From IMG/VR virus record IMGVR_UViG_3300030085_002354, positions 1-42,436 of that record: DNA of 42,436 bases, one strand, 5' to 3'. A program made the position numbers and the translations under genes. Below are positions 17,201 to 26,200 of this stretch, one piece after another. Each line of letters opens with the position of its first letter. Within the stretch, counting starts at the first letter, position 1. This DNA is from a virus. The notes below the pieces were generated by a model. The model made no database searches. It saw only the letters and a list, made by a program, of their open reading frames with translations, and was not told where the DNA came from.

Positions 17201-20200
17201 ATCAAATTCCCTCTGATTAACGAACCTGAGGGCGAGGCTACTATTAATAGTGTATCGTATAGCACCTCTTCCACAAAGGCAGTTGGATCTATTTCGGATG
17301 TCCGAATTGTTAACTCTGGTGGTTTCTATTCCAAACTTCCTGTTGTTAGTAGCATTATTTCCTCCAGAAAAATTGAAAGAGTTGATATTAAAGAACCTGG
17401 TACTGAATACGCTGTAGGAACATATAATAGTGTACCTATTGGTGGTGATGGTGAAGGTGGTTTAGTTAGTATTACTGTTGCTGATGGAACCGATTCTGAA
17501 GGTGTTAGCATTCCTGGTCAAATTCAAGAAGTTGTCGTTACCAGTCCTGGTAAAGGGTATACTACTGCAACTATTGATGTTGAATCTATTGATGGAATTC
17601 TGGGTGCAGGTCTGACAGGATCTGGTGCAGAATTAGAAGTTGTTATTCCTCCTTTCGGTAGTGGTGCATCTATCTTCACTAAAGGTGATAAAGTTGGTAA
17701 GATTAAGAAACTGAAGAATAATAACTTCGGTTATGATTATCCTCATGACTATACTTTGCGTCCTGAGATTACATTCCCCATCAATGCTCAGTTGACATCT
17801 ACCAGTATTCTGGACAGCATTACAGTTACGGATCCTGGTTCTGGTTATTCTCAGGCACCTGCTGTGGTCATCACTGGTGGTGGTGGAACTGGAGCAATTG
17901 CTGAAGCTTCTATTCGTAATGGTCGTATTGATCAAATCCTCGTTAAAGATCCTGGATCTGGATATTCTTCCGAACCTACTGTTTCTTTGAAGTCTTCGTT
18001 TAACTACGTTGTTAACCTTGACTTGGGTCTTTTACAGTTCGCTTTCCCTCATGGTATTCAAAACGGTGCAGAAGTCACTTTAAGTGTAACTGACACTGGT
18101 GATGGTGCAGACTTCCCTCTCGCATCTGGTGCTTTGGGTCGATTGAATGGAACTACAACTTATTATGCAATTGCAGGCACTGCAAATTCTCTTGAGACTG
18201 ATCAGTTAAAACTTGCAATTACTTCTGCAAACGCAGAACTTGGTGATGCAATTACATTTGCTAACGCTGGTACTGGTCGTCAGTCTGTTCTGACAGAATC
18301 TTTTGGTGCAACTGCAACTGCAAATGTTATCACTTCAACTTTCTTAGAAGGGGAATTGGTATATCAGGGAGATAGTCTTGCTGCTGCAACTGCAACTGGT
18401 TACGTTTCTACTAATAGTGGTTGGCAAGTTGGTCCTAGAGTTCTCAAGATTGTTGATTATACTGGCGACTTTGCAAGTAATCAAAGAATTACTGGTGTCA
18501 TTTCTAAGTCTTCTGGTATTATCAGTGATCTTAAGATTGCTAAAGGTGTTCTTGATATTGGTTCGATTACTAAAACAACAGGTCAGTTTATTGATGATGT
18601 TGGTAAACCTTCTGAAATCATTCAGAAAATTCAAGATTCTTATTACTATCAAGACTTCTCTTATGCTGTTAAGTCCTCTGTATCGATTGATGACTGGAAA
18701 GACATTCTTATCCGTAATGTTCACCCAGCATCCTTTAAGGTCTTTGGTGAACTGAACCTTAATGAATATGGAAATATTCCTAATAAGGAGACTGATTTTG
18801 AATTAACCAAGTCGGTCGAACTTGCAAGAGAAGCAATCGTTCCTAACATTCAAAGTTTCTCTCTTGTAGAACCTGTCTACTCTGAATTTAATAATACTGA
18901 AGTTCTTTTCCGTCAAAAGAGATTGACATCTTCAGAGAACATTCTTACATCTGTTGTACAGCGTATTGATGATATTTCTAATCTGTTTGATGGTGAAAGA
19001 ACTCAATTCCCTCTACAAGTAGCAGGAAATAATGTTGTTGCGAATGCAAACCAGTTGATGATTATTCTTAACGGTGTTGCTCAAACTCCCAACACTTCTT
19101 TTGAGATCCAAGGAGAATCGATTGTCTTCTCTGAACCTCCTCAACCACCTGCTAGCGTAAAGTATGTAAACATTACAATCAGTCAAATTTCGACTGTTCG
19201 TATGTCATTTACAAATATTAGTGGCATCTTCCCTCTTGCAGGTGGAACAGTTGTTGGTGTTTCTTCTACTGCAAGACTTACCGTTACTAGTGTTGAGGGT
19301 GACGATATCCTTGGTTTTGTTACCGAAGGTACATTCATTGCTGGTGAACTTTGTACGGTTGGTGCAACAGGTTTCTCTGCTAACCTCAGTGGAACACCTA
19401 CTGCAGTTACTAATCTTGGATTGTTTGCTTTTGGTGAGAAAGTCACAAACTTCACTAATGATACTGCAAAAGTTGAGCAGATCAACCTGGAAAGAGGTCA
19501 AGAGACACCTCTCGCAGATCTGAGATATACAATTGGTGCAGCAACCACTAGTATTGAACTTATTTCTGCAACTTCTGCAACAGATGCACCTGTTGCAGAC
19601 GGAACATTTGTTGCAGGTGATGAATACCAGATTGGATCTGAAATTGTTACTATTAATACTATTACTAATGGTTCTGAATCTACAACAGTAACCGTAACTA
19701 GAGCAGTCAACGGAACAGCAGCAACTTCTCACCAAGAAGATACTCCTGTATATGGAACTGAAATTGAGGTTACTAATAACCTTACTCTGAGTAAGACCGC
19801 TGGTACTTATCAATCTACTCCTGGATTGTTTGACATTCAACTTGACGACGTTATCATCGGTGCTTCCTCTGGTGTTGTTGCTCGTGTCACATCTACTGCA
19901 GTATATACTGATCCTGAAACTAATACTCCTATTGGTCAGGTTAATATTTCTGATGGTTCTTCGTTCTTTGGTCTTCTCTTCAACAGAATTGCTTCCCAAA
20001 CCTATCCTAACGTAGTTCTGGATGATATTTCACAGTCTACTGTAAGTATTGTTGACTTTAGTGATAACTCTACTCCATTTGACCTGAAGTTCCCTGCAAA
20101 TGAAATTATTAACAACTATGTAATTCCTTATGATAATGCCAGTGGTGATCTGCAGGCAGATGAATTTATTCGTAATTATAAGATCGAATATGGTAACAAT

Positions 20201-23200
20201 AGTGGTGATTTCCTTGTCGGTGAAGCGGGCAGAGTTAGAAAACTTACATTCACTGATAGATTTGGTGAAGGGTTCTTCGCAGCAGGTCAGGTTATTAGAA
20301 CTACTGATACAAAAGCAGAAGTTGTTGGATACAATCAAGCAAAGTCTACTCTGTATCTTGGTAAGATTGGTAGAACTCAATCCACAGGTGAAGATTATCA
20401 TGCAGTCACATTCAATGCTGATGCTCAATTAGATACTGCTCAGAAGAAGTTTGGTACAGCATCCCTGTTACTTGACGGAACTGGCGATTATCTTTCCATC
20501 CCAACTTCCACAGAGTTTGGTTTTGGAACGGGTGCATTCACCATTGATTTCTGGATTCGTCCTGCGAATGTTACTGGTGCAAAAGCACTGATTGATTTCA
20601 GAACTACTGGAACCGAGACTTCTCCTTATCTGTACCTTGACGGTGCAAATGTCAAGTATTTCAACAATGGAAGTGTAGTTATTACCACTACAACCAACAT
20701 GGTTGCAGATACCTGGTATCACGTCGCATTGTCTAAAACTGGATCTACTACAAAACTGTTTATTAACGGTACTCAGGAAGGTGGTGACTATTCCGATGGA
20801 ACTAACTATGGAACTACAAAACCAATCAGAATTGGTCTGACAATTGCATCTTCAGATGGTTTTGCTGGTCATATTGATGAAGTTAGAGTTTCTAACAGTG
20901 CTCGTTACACAGCAAACTTTACTGCACCCACTGGTATTCATCAGGGAGATGTAAATACTAAACTTCTTCTCCACCTTGATGGCGCAGACGCTCAAACCTA
21001 TACGGAAGATTGGTCTGGCGCAGAAGGATTTACTAAAGGTGAAGAGTTTAATAATGATGCAATTCTGGCAACTTCTAGAGTTACAGGAGCACCTGCTGGA
21101 TTTGCTGGTAAAACCCACAGATATTATGATGCAGCAGCACTTATTGAGAAAAACAAGGACTTTATTGCGAAAGAAGCAGTTTATCTCTTAACTCAGCAAT
21201 ATCCTAGTTTGACAATTCCTGGTGGTAACGTCAATTGTGAAGACGACATTCGCGATATTCTTGGCGCTATTATTCAAGATATGCGTAACGGATCCAACAG
21301 TCACATGTGGGATGCCTCTGCACTCTATGTTGATAGAACCGCTAATCCAGTTACAATCAGTCATGTTGACACTGAAGTAACTGAGACTGTTTGGGCATAC
21401 GATAAAGTTAAAGAGATGCTCCAGTACATCATTAACAATGTTCTCTGGACAGTCTCTGGTAATCATGGTTTGACCCAAAAGACCGATACCACAATTACAG
21501 ATTCGAGTTCTTCTTCTCTGACTACTTTCAGTGTCAGCACTGCAACGTATGATCACACTACAGGTGATCTGGTATTGACAATTGGATCTCACTCTCTTAC
21601 GACTTCTAGTCGCATTGCTTTAGCGGGTGAATCGATTGTATTCACCTGTGCAAGTGATGGTAATGATCGTGAAATTGCATATCCTGATAAGGATTCCGCT
21701 TCTTATAATTCAGTTCTTCCAGTCACTGCTGTTGGTGCAACTACAATCACTGTCAATGTTGGTACTCCTCCTACAGACAGCACTGGTTATTCTGCACATA
21801 CCTTCGTTAGTGCAACTGCTAATGCAGTAACTGAACTTGATTACACTACAGGTGACTGTGCTGATGTATGGACCACTGTGGGTAATCTCATGGATATCTT
21901 AACCGATACGCTTGAGCAAGCAGATCTTGCAACTCCTGTAGATCACCTTGCTTCTGTTACTAAGGTTACTCCCGCAGTCGAATTCCTTGGTGCTACGGTT
22001 AATGCGTATCTGGATACCGTGTTTGATATCACTTATCACAACGCTACCGATGATGTTGCATACACCAATCAAATTGATGAAGACGGTCGTTACAGGTTTA
22101 GAGATGCTGCGGGTCTGATCCGTGCAAACCGTGCTGTTATTGTTGATAAAGCGGCAGCAGACATGCTGACGAGATATCCCACTCTGGCACAAACCATGCC
22201 TCGTAATGAAAATGGTGGTAGTACCGATGGTACGCTTCGTTGTAAGACTGACCTCGGATTGATCTTAGACGCAATTGCAAATGATATTGAAAGAGATGGT
22301 AATGAAGACACCGTAACTGCTGCTAAATTCTATCTTGGCGCAAATGATGTACTGCAACATATTCGTCTGCAAGTTTGGCAGTCTGTTTATGCACACGATC
22401 GTCTTGGTTTCTATGCAAAGCAAGCAGTTACTGGTGATTTAGACAGCACTAATACTGAAAATATTATCGTTGGTGATTGGGGTATTACTAATGATGCTGG
22501 CGGTTGTGCAAACGTCAAGACTGCAATTGATACTTTGATTACAACAATCAATGATATCATTGCTCCCACAGGCAATGACTTCAATATTGCTGCAGATCGT
22601 CTGCACTTTAATGAAGATTATATTGCTGAAGAGATTACTGGTTTGACTACTGCAGAGTTTACATATACTCTGAACAATATTAACTACAGTGCTCTGTCTT
22701 ATCCTGGATCTACTGGTGAGGCAACTTGCCAAAGAGATTTGAAACTTATTCTTAAGAGTATCATCTCTGATCTTCAGACTGGTGGAAATAATAGTACGAT
22801 TGCTGCCATTGAACTGTATCTCAATGCAAATCTCACTCTTAACCACATTGAGAATGAATTACTTGCAACTGTTTACTCCATTGAACAACTTAAAGTTGTT
22901 GGTGAAAAAGCAGTTAGAAATCTTCTCTATGATCGTTTTGCTACAGTTACTGGTGATCAATATGCTGCACAGCATACTAATGAAACCGCTTATAGAGATA
23001 GTGAAACACCAACCGATATCGATCAAGTAGTCTATCGTTTGAGAGATCTGGTTGATATTGCTGTTGGTATTCTGGCACCTGGAAAGGATGAAGCAAGAAG
23101 TGCTTCCAAGAACCTCCTTTATAATAAGAACTACTATAGAGACGAAATTCAAAATATCGTCAATGCTCAGTTTGGTACTAATGCTTGGCAGTATACCGAC

Positions 23201-26200
23201 TTCCTTGAAGGTCTGGTAGAAGATGTTGTTCATGATTTGGTTACGACTGATGTAACTGAAGAGGTTTCTGCATACACAATTACTTTGAGTGCTTCTACTG
23301 GCACATTTGCAGTGGGTGAAACTGTTACATCTAGTGGTGGTGGTACGGCAACTGTTCTTGAGTGGGATGGTGATGATGAAATCCTTTATGTTGGTGCTTT
23401 CACGGGCACCGCATGGGCAGCAGCAGACACCCTGACCGCTCCTTCCACAGCAACAGGTACAATCGCTACCAGCGGTGTAAGTTCTGCATATGATTGGTTC
23501 ACCGAACCCACAAATGTTAAGATCCTCGCTCGCGCAAGAGGAATTACTTCTAATATTTCTGGTCAAATTTCAGGAACCAACCTCTTTACAAACCCAGAGA
23601 ACTTTGCTGCAAACTGGTTAGTCAATAGTCTTGGTGGTACAGATTCTCTGTTAATTGCTAATAATTCTATTGCAGCACCTGACAGCACTGTTACTGCAGA
23701 AAAATTCTATGCTGCTCCTAATAATGGTGGTGTTCATGACACATATAGAGATTACTCTCTGACTGCTTTTGAAACGTTTGACTCTGGTTCTGTCACATTC
23801 GATAATGGTACAGAAACCTTTGATACTGGTGCTGTTGGTGTTGATGCAACGCAAACATACACCTATTCAATCTTCTTCAAGTCTGCTGGATCTCAATCTG
23901 TAAGATTCCAGTTGCAACTTGATCCTGGCACTGCTGCAGAGCAGAATATCTTCTTTGATCTTAACCTAAATGCTGGAACCACTGGTTCTCTGTTTACACC
24001 TCAAGGTGGTATGACAGGTGACGCATATGGTGCTGTTCCTTACGGTGATGGTTGGTATAGAGCATATATTACAACTACATTCTCCTTCGGTTTTAGTACT
24101 TTACGCGCAAGAGTTGTTGTTAACTCTGCTAATGGTGCTTCTACCTGGACTGGAAATGGTAATACGGGTGCATACTTCTGGGGTCTCAAACTCAATAAAG
24201 GTGCTTTGGATCCTTACACTGCTGTCAGTGGTGAAATATTCTATGCTGATACTGAATTTAATATCAAACAGTTTGCTATCAATCTGCTTGAAGATTACAT
24301 GGGTCAGGCGCTTGATAACACCCTGACATCACCTTCTACAAATTCTGGTTTCTATAGCTACTATGATTCCACTGCTGCAGGTGATTACACTAAAGCAACT
24401 ATTCAGAGATCTATCCGTTACGGATTTAATATTATTCGTGAGCAACTTTCTGTTGACACATATTATACCACTATCACTCAAGTTAATGGTATTAGTGTTC
24501 CCGCTAAGACATTTGGAACACGCGACGTTCCTGTTGGTATTTCTGGTGGACTTAACAATAGTGATTTTATCTATGGTCTCTCTAGTGATCAATACGCAGA
24601 ACTCGAAAAACTTACTCTCAATGAGGGTCTGATTGTTCAGGTTTATAAGCGTTTTAGAATTGACGGCGACATTACAGATGGTCCTTTCACCATGAATGAG
24701 AACGTTGCTAAGCAAGGTGCTCCTTCTGTCACTGGTGTTGTTTACGGGTTCTTTGAAGATGAGAACTATAAGTATCTTGATGTTCGTGTTACGGCTGGTC
24801 CTTGGGCAGTTACGGACACTATTGTTGGTGCTGAGAACTCAACTTCTGCTCAAATTAGTGCTATTGAAGATCGTCTTCACATTATCGATCTTAAGGGTGG
24901 ATTTACTGAAGATGTTCCTTTCAAGGGATACACTAGTGGTGAAACTGCAGAACCTACAACCTTCCTCAAAGTTCAGGCTGCTACAACTAATAATACTGGT
25001 GGTAAACTCACAGTTGATACTGAGACTTTACTTGGATCCTTTGAATCTACTTCTGTCATCTACCCCGAATCCTCCAGACAGTACATTGATGTTAGCAAGT
25101 ATGCTGGTCTTGACGTTCGCGTTGGTCAGAGGATTGCATCAGAGGGTTATATTAGATTGGGTATTAGTATTGTAAGTGGTTTGAATGTCTTTACTGAGGG
25201 CAACCGTCTTTATAAAGTTGTTAATGGTAATCAAGATGCTAACACTTACGCAGTTATCACTGAAGTAGATCTTGATAATAACTACATCTATATCTCTGAA
25301 GTTCAAGGAACCTTACAAAATGGTGATTTAGTTGGTGATTATGGAATTGCAGAATCCTTCCCTGTTGGATATGCGTCTATCTCCACAAAAGTTGCTACAG
25401 CAGGTGCTGCAGCAGCGTTGGTTCAGGATATTAGAACGGTTGGTCTTAATAAGAGACTTTATCTCAGTGATATCCGTGGAACATTTGATGAGAAAGATTC
25501 TGTTAAAGGTGCTGATGGATATAGAGCACTTGTCTTGGATAAGGTTGATCTTAAGGCAAGAGTTAAGCGTTCTTTCAGAGGATTTGATGGAACTCAAACT
25601 AACTTTAAACTTACTACGGGTACAGGTACACAATATCTTCCTGATCCTGCTGGTCATCTTCTCATCTTCATTAACGGTGTTCTGCAACCTCCTGGTGCGA
25701 CAAATGCATTTACTGCATTCTCCGATGAAATTCAGTTCACTGAAGCACCCGAACTCGGTGCATCGTTTACAGGTTTCTACGTTGGTAAACTGAGACAACT
25801 CGATGATATTTCGTTTGAGTTCGATTCTTTACGTCAATCTTTCAACCTGAAGCGTAATGATGTCTTCTATTCTTTGACTTTGACCGAAGGTGTTCAGTCT
25901 AGTGTCATCAGACCAGAAAATAACATCATTGTTTCACTTAACGGTGTTCTGCAAGAACCTGGAGTTGGTTTTGAGATTGTTGGTTCTAGAATTATCTTCT
26001 CTGAAATTCCTCGCGTTGGTTCTACATTCGTTGCGTTCTCTTACGTTGGTTCTGAAGCAGACGTTGATGCTGCTGAAGTTGTTCCTCCTGTTGAACCTGG
26101 TGACTTCATTGACATTCAGGGTGAGACTTCAGATAGAGAAGTTGCTCTTATCGAATCTTCTAACTCTTTGATTACGTTTGATTATCTTGGATCTGTCTTT

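Noticed and set aside
19205-19999. A 264-codon open frame on the minus strand
   Set aside because: It is antisense to the giant gene; its product is rich in Ser, Cys, Arg and Asn with no domain-like pattern, as expected for the complement of Gly/Thr/Val-rich codons. No promoter or ribosome-binding site supports it.
22859-23566. A 235-codon open frame on the minus strand
   Set aside because: Antisense shadow of the giant gene with Cys/Ser/Ile-rich low-complexity product and no regulatory signals.
24696-25175. Leucine-rich frames in alternative + frames of the giant gene
   Set aside because: They look like membrane proteins, but the Leu richness is produced by reading Thr/Val/Ser codons out of frame; they recur all along the gene.
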